NCBI GenBank assembly: GCA_008933835.1 | Contig: WBUG01000001.1 | Span: forward strand, 124,001-188,000 | Direction of reading: 5' to 3' | From: Bacteroidota bacterium | GTDB taxonomy: Bacteria; Bacteroidota; Ignavibacteria; UBA10030; UBA8401 | Length of the DNA stretch: 64,000 nt | Part shown: positions 7,323 to 15,317 of the stretch, piece by piece | Numbering within the stretch: the stretch's first letter is position 1 | How the letters are laid out: every line of letters starts with the position of its first letter | Position numbers and translations under genes: made by a program | Notes under the pieces: generated by a model | Databases searched by the model: none | Seen by the model: the letters and a program-made list of their open reading frames with translations, nothing else | Told to the model about the DNA's origin: nothing

Positions 7323-9626
7323 ATGAGCGACTCGAAAACCACCGTGCTGGTCGTCGACGATTCTCCCGACCGGTTGTTGATCCATTCCCTCATCCTCACC
7401 AAGAGCGGCTACAGCGTCACGCAGGCGACGAACGGCACCGATTGCATGGCCGCGCTGCGCGCACAGGTGCCCGACATCGTCATCCTCGACGTCGTCCTCC
7501 CGGACATCAACGGGATCGAGATCTGCCGGACCATCAAAGCGGACGAACGGACCCGCAACGCTCTGGTGCTGCTCATCTCGAGCATCGAGATCGACAGTCT
7601 CGACCAGTCCCGCGGCCTCGATTCCGGCGCGGACGGTTACCTCATCCTACCGGTGAAGAATCAGGAGTTCATCTCGCGCGTCCGTGCGCTGGAGCGCATC
7701 AAACGCAGCGAGGACGGACTGCGGGACGAGGTGGAACGGCACCGGCGGACGGTGGAAATGCTCCGGCGGTCCGAGGAGTACGCGCGGAGCATCATCGACT
7801 GCTCGCAGGACATGATCATCACAGTGGACACGGACCGGAACATCGTGGAGTTCAACGAATCCGCACAGAGGACCTTCGGCTATTCGAAGGAGGAAGTGGT
7901 CGGACGGAACGTGAACATGCTGTACGCGGACGACGACGAGGGCCGCCGGGTCCACCTGAAGACCCTCGGCGAAGGGAACGTCGTGCGCGAGATCCGGAAC
8001 CGGCGGAAGAACGGCGAGTTCTTCACCAGTCTCCTCGCCGCGTCCGTGCTCAAGAACCACGAGGGGGAACTGCTGGGCCTTGTCGGAGTGTCGCGGGACG
8101 TGTCGCTGCAGAAACGGGCGGAGGAGGCGCTGTTCCAGAGCGAGGAACGCTACCGCCTGCTGTTCAATGAAGCGCCGATGGGCATCGTGCACCTCGATGC
8201 CGCCGGTGCGGTGCTCAATGCGAACGCTATCGCGGGCCTCATGCTCGGCAAACAGCCGGACGAACTCCGGTCGCAGCGTCTCGCGGAGCTGCTCACGAAC
8301 GACCAGATCGGCGGCGTCATCGGCGACGCCCTCGGCGGCAAGCACGGATTCTACGAAGGGGAGTACCGGCAATCGTCCGACGGAAGGCCGTACACCCTCC
8401 GCATCATCACGCGCCCGCTCCTCGCGTCGGGCGGGGCGGTGGAAAGCGTCATCTGCATCTTCGAAGACATCACCGAACAGCGGAACGCCCAGCGTCAGCT
8501 CGTGCAGGCGCAGAAACTGGAGAGCCTCGGCACGCTGGCCGGCGGCATCGCGCACGACTTCAACAACCTCCTTGCCATGATCCTCGGGAACGCCGAACTG
8601 CTCCGAAAGAACCTGCCCGAGGGACACAAGGCGGCGCGGTACGCCGAGAGCATCATCGACGTGGCGCACAAAGGGAGCTCCATCTCCCGGCAGATGCTCC
8701 TCTTCTCGCATCCGTCCGAACTGCGGCTGCAGACCGTCCGCATCTTCAAGGTCATCGACGAACTCCGGACGATGCTGCAGCATTTCATCCCGAAGACGGT
8801 CGACATCCGCACCGAGACCGACGGCCGGCAAGGGTGCATCAGCTGCGACATCGGACATCTGCATCAGGTCATCCTGAACCTCTGCATCAACGCGAAGGAC
8901 GCCATGGGTGACCATGGCTCGCTCGTGCTGGGTGACCGCGTGGTCCCCGGTTCGCTCGTCCGCGAACGTTTCCCCGATGCCGGGGCGGACGAGTACGTGC
9001 AGCTCACCGTCACCGATACCGGTGTCGGCATGGACGAATCCACGCTCGCCCGCATCTTTGATCCTTTCTTCACCACCAAGGAACGCGGAAAAGGGACCGG
9101 CCTCGGACTCTCCATCGTGGCCGGCATCGTCCGCAGTCACCGTGGTTTCGTCGACGTCATCTCGAAGGTCGGCGGAGGCTCCACGTTCGCCCTCTATTTC
9201 CCGGCGGTGACGGAGGGACAGGAGTCCCACAGCACGGAGAAGGGACCGGCGGCGTTCGCCGGGAAGAAAGTGCTCGTGGTGGACGACGAAGAGGTGCTGC
9301 TCACCATCCTGAAAGAGTATCTGGAGGAGATCGGCTGCGGCGTGGTCACCGCATGCGACGGCGCGCAGGCGGTCTCCATCTACCGCGACCGGATGAACGA
9401 ACTCGACGCGGTCATCTCAGACCTCGGTATGCCTTCCATGAACGGCGTGGAGATGTTCTCGGAGATGCGCAAACTGAACCCTGCGGTCAAGGTCATCATC
9501 TCCTCCGGGTACACGGACGGGACGTTCAAATCCCGCATGATGAAAGAGGGGATCGTGGACGTGCTCAACAAGCCGTACCGCTTCGAAGAGATCGGCGAGG
9601 TGCTCGAGCGGACCCTGCGGACATGA
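7323..9626 (+). CDS. hybrid sensor histidine kinase (REC-PAS-PAS-HisKA-HATPase-REC)
   Basis: 767 aa from the ATG at 7323; an in-frame ATG 87 nt upstream is less likely because the receiver domain starts right after Met at 7323 ('MSDSKTTVLVVDDSP'). Order: receiver 1 (about 1-125, phospho-acceptor Asp56), PAS (about 150-265), PAS (about 272-390), HisKA with His411 in 'GGIAHDFNNLL', an ATPase domain with N box 'LNLCINAKDAMG' and G boxes 'DTGVGMD' and 'GKGTGLGLS', then receiver 2 (about 645-767, 'ISDLGMPSMNG', 'NKPY'). No membrane segment is seen, so it is a soluble kinase. In receiver 1 the conserved Lys before Pro is Leu109 ('YLILPV'), which may impair or alter switching. Input signal unknown; no dedicated output regulator is adjacent. 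Confidence 0.93.
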   Translation: MSDSKTTVLVVDDSPDRLLIHSLILTKSGYSVTQATNGTDCMAALRAQVPDIVILDVVLPDINGIEICRTIKADERTRNALVLLISSIEIDSLDQSRGLDSGADGYLILPVKNQEFISRVRALERIKRSEDGLRDEVERHRRTVEMLRRSEEYARSIIDCSQDMIITVDTDRNIVEFNESAQRTFGYSKEEVVGRNVNMLYADDDEGRRVHLKTLGEGNVVREIRNRRKNGEFFTSLLAASVLKNHEGELLGLVGVSRDVSLQKRAEEALFQSEERYRLLFNEAPMGIVHLDAAGAVLNANAIAGLMLGKQPDELRSQRLAELLTNDQIGGVIGDALGGKHGFYEGEYRQSSDGRPYTLRIITRPLLASGGAVESVICIFEDITEQRNAQRQLVQAQKLESLGTLAGGIAHDFNNLLAMILGNAELLRKNLPEGHKAARYAESIIDVAHKGSSISRQMLLFSHPSELRLQTVRIFKVIDELRTMLQHFIPKTVDIRTETDGRQGCISCDIGHLHQVILNLCINAKDAMGDHGSLVLGDRVVPGSLVRERFPDAGADEYVQLTVTDTGVGMDESTLARIFDPFFTTKERGKGTGLGLSIVAGIVRSHRGFVDVISKVGGGSTFALYFPAVTEGQESHSTEKGPAAFAGKKVLVVDDEEVLLTILKEYLEEIGCGVVTACDGAQAVSIYRDRMNELDAVISDLGMPSMNGVEMFSEMRKLNPAVKVIISSGYTDGTFKSRMMKEGIVDVLNKPYRFEEIGEVLERTLRT

Positions 9627-9643
9627 TGCCCCCCATTTTTCCG

Positions 9644-9672
9644 TTGTGGAGAAGGCGATAAATGCGTATATT
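9644..9672 (+). promoter_or_regulatory. promoter for tRNA-Val
   Basis: TTGTGG (9644-9649), a 17-nt spacer, then TATATT (9667-9672), placed about 25 nt before the mature tRNA 5' end. It matches the form of three other promoters in this window. The downstream peptidase gene may be read from it too. Confidence 0.65.
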
Positions 9673-9696
9673 GAACGGCCTTACAGAAACAGCGCC

Positions 9697-9774
9697 GGAC
9701 TCTTAGCTCAGTTGGTTTAGAGCGCTACCTTGACACGGTAGAGGTCAGTGGTTCGAATCCACTAGAGTCCACCA
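9697..9774 (+). tRNA. tRNA-Val (GAC)
   Basis: Full cloverleaf. The acceptor stem GGACTCT pairs with AGAGTCC, the D arm is present, the anticodon stem CTACC/GGTAG closes loop TTGACAC (anticodon GAC, valine), and the T arm contains GGTTCGAATCC. The discriminator A is followed by an encoded CCA (9772-9774). 78 nt. Confidence 0.96.
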
Positions 9775-9853
9775 ACCACCCCGAATCGTCCGTGTCCCGA
9801 CACGTGCAGCCCTCCATCGCTCCCGAACTTCCCCCATCATCCAAGAGGTGTTC

Positions 9854-12043
9854 ATGAGGTCCCTGACCAGGCCGCTCCTTGCCATCGCATGTGCGTTCAC
9901 CATCGCCGGTGCCGGCGGAAAACAGTTGACGGTGGAGGACATCTGGGGAGGGATGACCTTCTCGGGCCGTTCCGTCCGAGGCATCCAGTGGATGAAGGAC
10001 GGACGCTCCTACTCGATGATGGAGTTCGATTCGGTGTCGAAGTCGACCGCCATCATCGCCGTCAACGCCAAGGACCGTTCCCGGCGCACCGTGGTGACCG
10101 GAGCGGACCTGAAAGTGCTCCCGGAGGATCCTCCGTTCTCGTTCTCCTCCTACCAATGGTCGCCGGACGGCAAACGCATCCTGTTCGTCTCCGCCCCTCC
10201 GCGGAAGCAGTACCTCTCCCGACTCACGCCCGCCGGGAACTTCTATGTGTACGATGTCATGTCCAAAGCCTTCACCCGCGTGACGGACGTGACCGTGCCG
10301 CAGTACAATCAGAAGTTCTCACCGGACGGTTCCATGATCGGTTTCGTGCGCGAGAACGATCTCTACCTCTATGAGATCGCATCGGCGAACCTGACGCGCG
10401 TGACGTACGACGGTTCGGCGGACATCATCAACGGCCGGTTCGACTGGGTGTACGAGGAGGAGTTCGGCATCGCGGACGGCTGGCGATGGTCGCCGGACGG
10501 ACGGACCGTCGCGTTCTGGCGCCTGGACCAGTCCGCGGTGCCGTCGTACACCATGACCGAGTGGGACTCCACGCACCTCAATCTGGTCACGATGCGCTAT
10601 CCTAAGCCGGGTGACCGCAACGCGTCGGTGAAGATCGGCGTGTATGATCTCGGCACGAAACGCACCGACTGGCTCGATACCGGCGCGGAGGAGGACATCT
10701 ACATCCCGCGCATCGCGTGGACCGGACAGAAGGACCGGTTGACGGTCCAGCGTCTGAACCGAGCACAGAACACCCTTGAGATGCTCCTCTTCGACACGGA
10801 GAAAGGAACGTCCTCCGTGCTCCTCACCGAACGTTCCGATGCATGGGTCGAAGTGCACGACGACCTGCGGTTCCTGAAGGACGGAAGCTTCGTCTGGACT
10901 TCCGAACGCGACGGATACAATCACCTCTACCATGTGTCGGCCGACGGCGGAACAGTGCGGCAGCTCACGAAGGGACAATGGGACGTCGATGCGTTCTACG
11001 GTATCGATGAGAAGAAGGGACTGCTCTACTTCACCTCGTCCGAGGTCTCACCGATGGAGCGGCATGTGTATACGGTGTCCATCGACGGAAAACGGAAGGC
11101 CCGTCTTTCGAAACTGCCCGGCACGCATTCGCTCAACGCTTCGCCGACGTTCGACAACCTCATCGGGTACCATTCGAGCACCTCGGTCCCCACGCAGGTC
11201 CGAATGATGGCTCCGGACGGGAAAGAGCTGTACATGATGGAGGCGAACGACATGCCGATCCTAAAACAGTACGATCTCCCGGCGGTGCGGTTCCTGTCGT
11301 TCAGGACAAGCGACGGAACGGCACTGAACGGCTGTATGATGACCCCTGCCGACTTCGATTCCACCCGGCGGTATCCGGTGATGGTGTACACGTACGGCGG
11401 TCCCGGTTCCCAGGTGGTGCGCGACCAGTGGGGGGGAGCGACGTACCTGTGGCACGCCATGCTGACGCAGAAAGGGTACATCGTCTTCATGGTCGACAAC
11501 CGCGGAACGGGTGCGCGGGGCGCCGCGTTCAAGAAAGTGACCCACCGGAACCTCGGGAAGTGGGAAGTGAACGATCAGGTCGAAGGAGCGACGTATCTCG
11601 GCACGCTGCCGTACGTCGACCGTGACCGCATCGGCATCTGGGGATGGAGTTATGGCGGATATTTGGCGAGCCAGACCATCCTCGTGGGGGCGGACCACTT
11701 CCGGGCCGCCATTGCCGTCGCCCCGGTGACGCATTGGAAGTTCTACGACACCATCTATGCGGAACGGTATATGGGTACGCCGTCGGACAATCCGGAGGGA
11801 TACGCCGAGAGCGCGCCGGTGACGCATGCCGGAGCCTTGAAAGGGCGTTTCCTGCTCGTCCATGGTACATCAGACGATAACGTCCACTTCCAGAACGCTG
11901 CCGTACTGGCGGCAGCATTGCAGAAGGAGAACAAACCGTTCGAAACGATGTTTTACCCCAATAAAAACCACGGTATCGGCGGGGGAAAGACCCGTGTGCA
12001 TCTGTACAACATGATGACCGATTTCATCCTGCGCAATCTCTGA
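9854..12043 (+). CDS. secreted dipeptidyl-peptidase IV-type serine peptidase (S9B)
   Basis: 729 aa from the ATG at 9854, with AAGAGG 5 nt upstream; a GTG 6 nt earlier is less likely. An N-terminal signal peptide ('LLAIACAFTIAGAG') precedes a seven/eight-bladed beta-propeller (about 40-480) containing the DPP-IV substrate-binding motif 'DWVYEEEF'. The alpha/beta-hydrolase domain has the nucleophile in 'GWSYGGY', Asp in 'HGTSDDNVH' and His in 'NKNHGI'. The family releases N-terminal X-Pro/X-Ala dipeptides; the likely site is the periplasm, in peptide feeding. It sits between tRNA-Val and the thrS promoter. Confidence 0.92.
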   Translation: MRSLTRPLLAIACAFTIAGAGGKQLTVEDIWGGMTFSGRSVRGIQWMKDGRSYSMMEFDSVSKSTAIIAVNAKDRSRRTVVTGADLKVLPEDPPFSFSSYQWSPDGKRILFVSAPPRKQYLSRLTPAGNFYVYDVMSKAFTRVTDVTVPQYNQKFSPDGSMIGFVRENDLYLYEIASANLTRVTYDGSADIINGRFDWVYEEEFGIADGWRWSPDGRTVAFWRLDQSAVPSYTMTEWDSTHLNLVTMRYPKPGDRNASVKIGVYDLGTKRTDWLDTGAEEDIYIPRIAWTGQKDRLTVQRLNRAQNTLEMLLFDTEKGTSSVLLTERSDAWVEVHDDLRFLKDGSFVWTSERDGYNHLYHVSADGGTVRQLTKGQWDVDAFYGIDEKKGLLYFTSSEVSPMERHVYTVSIDGKRKARLSKLPGTHSLNASPTFDNLIGYHSSTSVPTQVRMMAPDGKELYMMEANDMPILKQYDLPAVRFLSFRTSDGTALNGCMMTPADFDSTRRYPVMVYTYGGPGSQVVRDQWGGATYLWHAMLTQKGYIVFMVDNRGTGARGAAFKKVTHRNLGKWEVNDQVEGATYLGTLPYVDRDRIGIWGWSYGGYLASQTILVGADHFRAAIAVAPVTHWKFYDTIYAERYMGTPSDNPEGYAESAPVTHAGALKGRFLLVHGTSDDNVHFQNAAVLAAALQKENKPFETMFYPNKNHGIGGGKTRVHLYNMMTDFILRNL

Positions 12044-12046
12044 GCG

Positions 12047-12075
12047 TTGCATCTTGTGCCGATTTTTGCTACATT
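12047..12075 (+). promoter_or_regulatory. promoter of the thrS-infC operon
   Basis: TTGCAT (12047-12052), 17-nt spacer, TACATT (12070-12075). Predicted transcription start is near 12082, giving a leader of about 67 nt. A 9-bp inverted repeat (TTTTGCTAC at 12064-12072, GTAGCAAAA at 12079-12087) spans the -10 region and start point and could be an operator. Confidence 0.6.
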
Positions 12076-12102
12076 ACCGTAGCAAAATCTTGGTTTCTTC
12101 CG

Positions 12103-12137
12103 ATCGGAGATTGCCGTTTGTTCTCCGATTTTTTTTT
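12103..12137 (+). terminator. intrinsic terminator in the thrS leader (attenuator candidate)
   Basis: Perfect 8-bp stem ATCGGAGA (12103-12110) / TCTCCGAT (12122-12129) with an 11-nt loop, followed directly by eight more T (12130-12137). It lies 19 nt after the stop of the neighbouring promoter's predicted start region and ends 11 nt before the thrS ATG. It could end transcription from the peptidase gene, or act on the thrS transcript itself as an attenuator. TCTTCCGAT at 12096-12104 is a near copy of the 3' arm. Confidence 0.75.
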
Positions 12138-12148
12138 ATTGAATTCGA

Positions 12149-14089
12149 ATGTCCAGCACCATCACAGTCACGTTTCCGGACGGTTCGGCGAAACAGTTCC
12201 CCTCCGGCATCACCGGACAGCAGATCGCCGAGGGGATCAGCCGTGGACTCGCGAAGAACGCGCTCGCCGTTTCGGTGAACGGCGAAGTGTGGGACCTCTC
12301 CCGTGCCATCACGACGGATTGTTCCCTTGTCGTCCATACATGGGAGAGCGCCGAAGGGAAGTCGACGTACTGGCACAGTTCCGCCCATCTCATGGCCGAG
12401 GCCATCGAGGCGGTCTTTCCGGGCACCAAGTTCGGGATCGGACCACCGATCGAGAACGGCTTCTACTACGACATCGACATGGGGGAGCATTCCCTCACCG
12501 CCGATGACCTGAAGACGCTCGAAGAGAAGATGACCGAGTTCTCGAAGCGGGACGCACCGTTCGAACGCCGGGAAGTGACGTGGGACGAAGCGGTGGAATA
12601 CTTCACGAAGAAGGGGGATCCCTACAAGCTTGAACTGCTCCAGGATTTCAAAGGGGAGCAGATCAGCATGTATCACCAGGGGAACTTCACGGACCTCTGC
12701 TACGGTCCGCACATCCCCTCGACGGGACGCATCAAGTTCGTGAAGCTGCTCAGCATCGCCGGAGCCTACTGGCGCGGCAGCGAGAAGAACAAGATGCTGC
12801 AACGCATCTACGGCATCACGTTCCCGACGAAGCAGGAGCTGGACGACCATCTCTTCCGTTTGGAGGAGGCGAAGCGCCGCGACCACCGCAAGCTCGGCGC
12901 CGAGCTGGAGCTGTTCATGCTCACGCCGAAGATCGGCGGCGGTCTGCCGGTGTGGCTGCCGAAGGGGACCATCGTCCGCCGGAAGCTCGAAGAGTTCATC
13001 AAAGCGGAGCTGCTGCAGCGCGGATACACCGAGGTGATCACGCCGCACATCGGCAACCTGAACCTGTACCGCACCAGCGGTCATTACCCGTACTATGCGG
13101 AGTCGCAGTTCGCCCCCATCAAGGTGGAGGAGGAGGAGTACATCCTCAAGCCGATGAACTGCCCGCATCACCATCAGATATACTCCAGTCAGCCCCGGTC
13201 GTACCGCGACCTGCCGGTGCGTCTGGCGGAGTTCGGTACCGTCTACCGGTATGAGCAGTCCGGCGAGCTCAGCGGACTGTCGCGCGTCCGCGGTTTCACG
13301 CAGGACGACGCGCACATCTACTGCACGCACGACCAGCTCAAGGACGAACTGGTGAACGCCATCGAACTGACGCAGCTGGTCTTCACCACGTTCGGAATGC
13401 CGGTCAAGACGCGGCTCTCGTTCCGCGATCCGGCGAAACCGGAGAAGTACGCCGGCGCGCCGGAGATGTGGGACCAGGCGGAGCGCGAGATCAAAGAGGT
13501 CGCCGATGCCATCGGTCTCGACTACTTCATCGGTCTCGGCGAAGCGGCCTTCTATGGCCCGAAGTACGATTTCATCGTCCGCGACGCGCTCGGCCGCCAA
13601 TGGCAGCTCGGCACTGTGCAGGTCGATTACGTGATGCCGGAACGCTTCCAGCTTGAGTATGTGGGACCGGACGGTCTGAAGCACCGGCCGGTCATCATCC
13701 ACCGCGCCCCCTTCGGATCGATGGAGCGCTTCCTCTCCATCCTCATCGAGCATTACGCCGGTGAGTTCCCGCTCTGGCTTGCGCCGGTGCAGGCGGTCGT
13801 TCTGCCCATCACGGACGCGCAGACCGAATACGCGCGGGGGGTCCAGGAGACATTGAAAAAAGCGGGATTGCGGGTTGACCTTGACGCCAGAAATGAGAAA
13901 ATTGGGTTCAAGATCCGTGAACACGAGCTGAAGAAGGAGCCGTACATGCTCATCGTCGGCGAGAAAGAGCGTCTGGCGGGAGCCGTGTCCGTCCGGCAGC
14001 ATAAGAAAGGGGACCTCGGCACCATGTCCGTCGAGGCTCTGACCGCCAAACTTCTGGCGGAGAACACCGTTCAATCACCCACAGCGTAG
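12149..14089 (+). CDS. thrS: threonyl-tRNA synthetase
   Basis: 646 aa, normal family length. An N-terminal TGS domain (about 1-65) is followed by the editing/SAD region (about 70-240, 'HSSAHLMAEAIE', 'HQGNFTDLCYGPHIPST'), the class II catalytic core with Zn ligands (Cys in 'MNCPHH' near residue 337, His in 'DDAHIYC' near 389, His in 'IHRAPFG' near 517), and the anticodon-binding domain at the C-terminus. It charges tRNA-Thr and hydrolyses Ser-tRNA-Thr in cis. First gene of a thrS-infC-rpmI-rplT-pheS-pheT block. No Shine-Dalgarno is visible before the ATG; the site lies right behind a terminator hairpin. Confidence 0.98.
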   Translation: MSSTITVTFPDGSAKQFPSGITGQQIAEGISRGLAKNALAVSVNGEVWDLSRAITTDCSLVVHTWESAEGKSTYWHSSAHLMAEAIEAVFPGTKFGIGPPIENGFYYDIDMGEHSLTADDLKTLEEKMTEFSKRDAPFERREVTWDEAVEYFTKKGDPYKLELLQDFKGEQISMYHQGNFTDLCYGPHIPSTGRIKFVKLLSIAGAYWRGSEKNKMLQRIYGITFPTKQELDDHLFRLEEAKRRDHRKLGAELELFMLTPKIGGGLPVWLPKGTIVRRKLEEFIKAELLQRGYTEVITPHIGNLNLYRTSGHYPYYAESQFAPIKVEEEEYILKPMNCPHHHQIYSSQPRSYRDLPVRLAEFGTVYRYEQSGELSGLSRVRGFTQDDAHIYCTHDQLKDELVNAIELTQLVFTTFGMPVKTRLSFRDPAKPEKYAGAPEMWDQAEREIKEVADAIGLDYFIGLGEAAFYGPKYDFIVRDALGRQWQLGTVQVDYVMPERFQLEYVGPDGLKHRPVIIHRAPFGSMERFLSILIEHYAGEFPLWLAPVQAVVLPITDAQTEYARGVQETLKKAGLRVDLDARNEKIGFKIREHELKKEPYMLIVGEKERLAGAVSVRQHKKGDLGTMSVEALTAKLLAENTVQSPTA

Positions 14090-14103
14090 GAGAGACACCT
14101 ATC
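14088..14103 (+). promoter_or_regulatory. Shine-Dalgarno and ATC start codon of infC
   Basis: AGGAGA (14088-14093) lies 7 nt before ATC (14101-14103). From this ATC the frame reads IF-3 from its conserved N-terminus ('RLNEEIRGD'). No ATG/GTG/TTG exists in frame between the thrS stop and the internal ATG at 14188, which would delete the start of the N-domain. Use of a rare start codon is known for infC in other bacteria (AUU in E. coli), where IF-3 discriminates against its own mRNA. Confidence 0.75.
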
Positions 14104-14658
14104 AAGGAAAAGCGACCTCGTCTCAACGAGGAAATCCGCGGAGATCTCGTCCGTGTCATCGAAGATGGCGGCGGACAGATCGGGGTCATGACCCCACGAG
14201 AAGCACATGCCCTGGCGGCCCAGAAGGGGAAGGACCTCATTGAAGTGGTCCCGAACGCAGTACCGCCGGTCTGCAAGATCATGGATTTCGGGAAGTTCAA
14301 GTACGAGATCCAGAAGAAGGAGAAGATGCAGAAGAAGCATCAGCATGTGTCGCAATTGAAGGAGCTGCGGTTCCACCCCAACACCGACACGCACGACTTC
14401 GACTTCAAGGCGAAGCATGCGATCCAGTTCCTGGAGGACGGCGACAAGGTGAAGGCGACGGTGGTGTTCAAGGGGCGCGAAGTGGCGTACAAGGAACTGG
14501 GCGTGGAACTGCTCACCCGTCTGTCCGAGCGGCTCACGGGCATCTCGAAGATCGACCAGCCCATCAAGATGGAAGGGCGGTTCATGATGATGATCTTCGC
14601 GCCCGACAAGGTCGCCAAAGCCAAGAACGAGAAACAGAAACAAGAACAACCATCATGA
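14101..14658 (+). CDS. infC: translation initiation factor IF-3
   Basis: 185 aa from the ATC at 14101. The N-domain ('RPRLNEEIRGDLVRVI...QIGVMTPREA') and linker ('PPVCKIMDFGKFKYE') are followed by the C-domain ('LRFHPNTDTHDFDFK'; 'KVKATVVFKGRE'). IF-3 binds the 30S subunit, prevents premature 50S joining and checks the initiator tRNA and start codon. The start is set by homology: beginning at the first ATG (14188) would remove about 29 conserved residues. It follows thrS by 11 nt and precedes rpmI by 10 nt. Confidence 0.93.
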   Translation: MKEKRPRLNEEIRGDLVRVIEDGGGQIGVMTPREAHALAAQKGKDLIEVVPNAVPPVCKIMDFGKFKYEIQKKEKMQKKHQHVSQLKELRFHPNTDTHDFDFKAKHAIQFLEDGDKVKATVVFKGREVAYKELGVELLTRLSERLTGISKIDQPIKMEGRFMMMIFAPDKVAKAKNEKQKQEQPS

Positions 14659-14668
14659 GGATGCCGGT

Positions 14669-14863
14669 ATGCCGAAAATGAAGTCCCACCGGGGCGCCCG
14701 GAAGACCTTCACCGTGACCGCCACGGGAAAGGTGAAACGCCGCAAAATGAACCGCCGTCATATCCTGACGAGCAAGGTGAAGAAGCGGAAGCGCCAGCTG
14801 CGGAAGTCGACCCTCGTCTCGAAGCCCGACACCGCCAAGGTGAAAGAGATGCTGTTGATGTGA
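14669..14863 (+). CDS. rpmI: 50S ribosomal protein bL35
   Basis: 64 aa, very basic. Family signature at the start ('MPKMKSHRGARKTFTVTATG') and 'RRHILTSK'. A GAGGA sequence precedes the ATG. It lies between infC and rplT, the usual order; in other bacteria this pair is repressed by L20 binding to its mRNA, but I do not see a clear operator in the 10-nt gap. Confidence 0.97.
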   Translation: MPKMKSHRGARKTFTVTATGKVKRRKMNRRHILTSKVKKRKRQLRKSTLVSKPDTAKVKEMLLM

Positions 14864-14909
14864 CCCTTTAATCCACTGAATCAATCACCATAACAGGAGA
14901 AGAGCAACC

Positions 14910-15257
14910 ATGCCTCGTTCGCAGAATAAGGTTGCCTCCCATCGCCGCCGCAAGCGCATACTCGCGCAGGCGAAAGGCTACTGGGGTGCGAGAAGCAAGG
15001 TCCTGACGATCGCGAAACACCATGTCGACAAAGGCATGCAGTACGCGTATCGGGACCGCAAAGCCAAGAAGAGAACGTACCGTCAGCTGTGGATCGCGCG
15101 CATCAACGCGGCGGCCCGCCTGCACGGGATGACCTACTCCGCGCTCATCGCCGGACTGAACAAGAAGGCCGTGACCATCAACCGCAAGGTGCTGGCCGAG
15201 CTCGCCGTTCACAATCCGGACGCGTTCGCGCAGATCGTCTCGTTCGTGAAGGCATAA
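14910..15257 (+). CDS. rplT: 50S ribosomal protein bL20
   Basis: 115 aa. Typical basic N-terminal tail ('[23 protein letters not shown]') and globular C-domain ('[21 protein letters not shown]'). It binds 23S rRNA early in 50S assembly and is the autoregulator of this operon in model bacteria. AGGAGA lies 9 nt before the ATG. Confidence 0.97.
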   Translation: MPRSQNKVASHRRRKRILAQAKGYWGARSKVLTIAKHHVDKGMQYAYRDRKAKKRTYRQLWIARINAAARLHGMTYSALIAGLNKKAVTINRKVLAELAVHNPDAFAQIVSFVKA

Positions 15258-15265
15258 ACCCGTCC

Positions 15266-15294
15266 TCCCGCCGGCGTCCTCCGCCGGCGGGAGT
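15266..15294 (+). terminator. strong GC hairpin between rplT and pheS
   Basis: 12-bp perfect stem, CTCCCGCCGGCG (15266-15277) and CGCCGGCGGGAG (15283-15294), with a 5-nt loop. The following TCCTTTGTT is only moderately T-rich, so this may be a partial terminator or an mRNA-stabilising/processing hairpin that lowers pheST relative to the ribosomal protein genes. Confidence 0.6.
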
Positions 15295-15317
15295 CCTTTG
15301 TTCCCCTCAGCCCGACC

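Noticed and set aside
7647-9230. 527-codon minus-strand frame opposite the kinase
   Set aside because: Shadow frame; kinase domains on the plus strand are unambiguous.
12082-12148. T-box riboswitch for thrS
   Set aside because: The leader is too short and lacks the T-box sequence and specifier stem; only a terminator hairpin is present.
12074-14074. 666-codon minus-strand frame opposite thrS
   Set aside because: Antisense shadow of a certain gene, no domain, composition typical of reverse-complemented GC-rich codons.
14188-14658. infC starting at the first ATG
   Set aside because: It would delete conserved N-terminal IF-3 residues and has no Shine-Dalgarno; the ATC start at 14101 has one.
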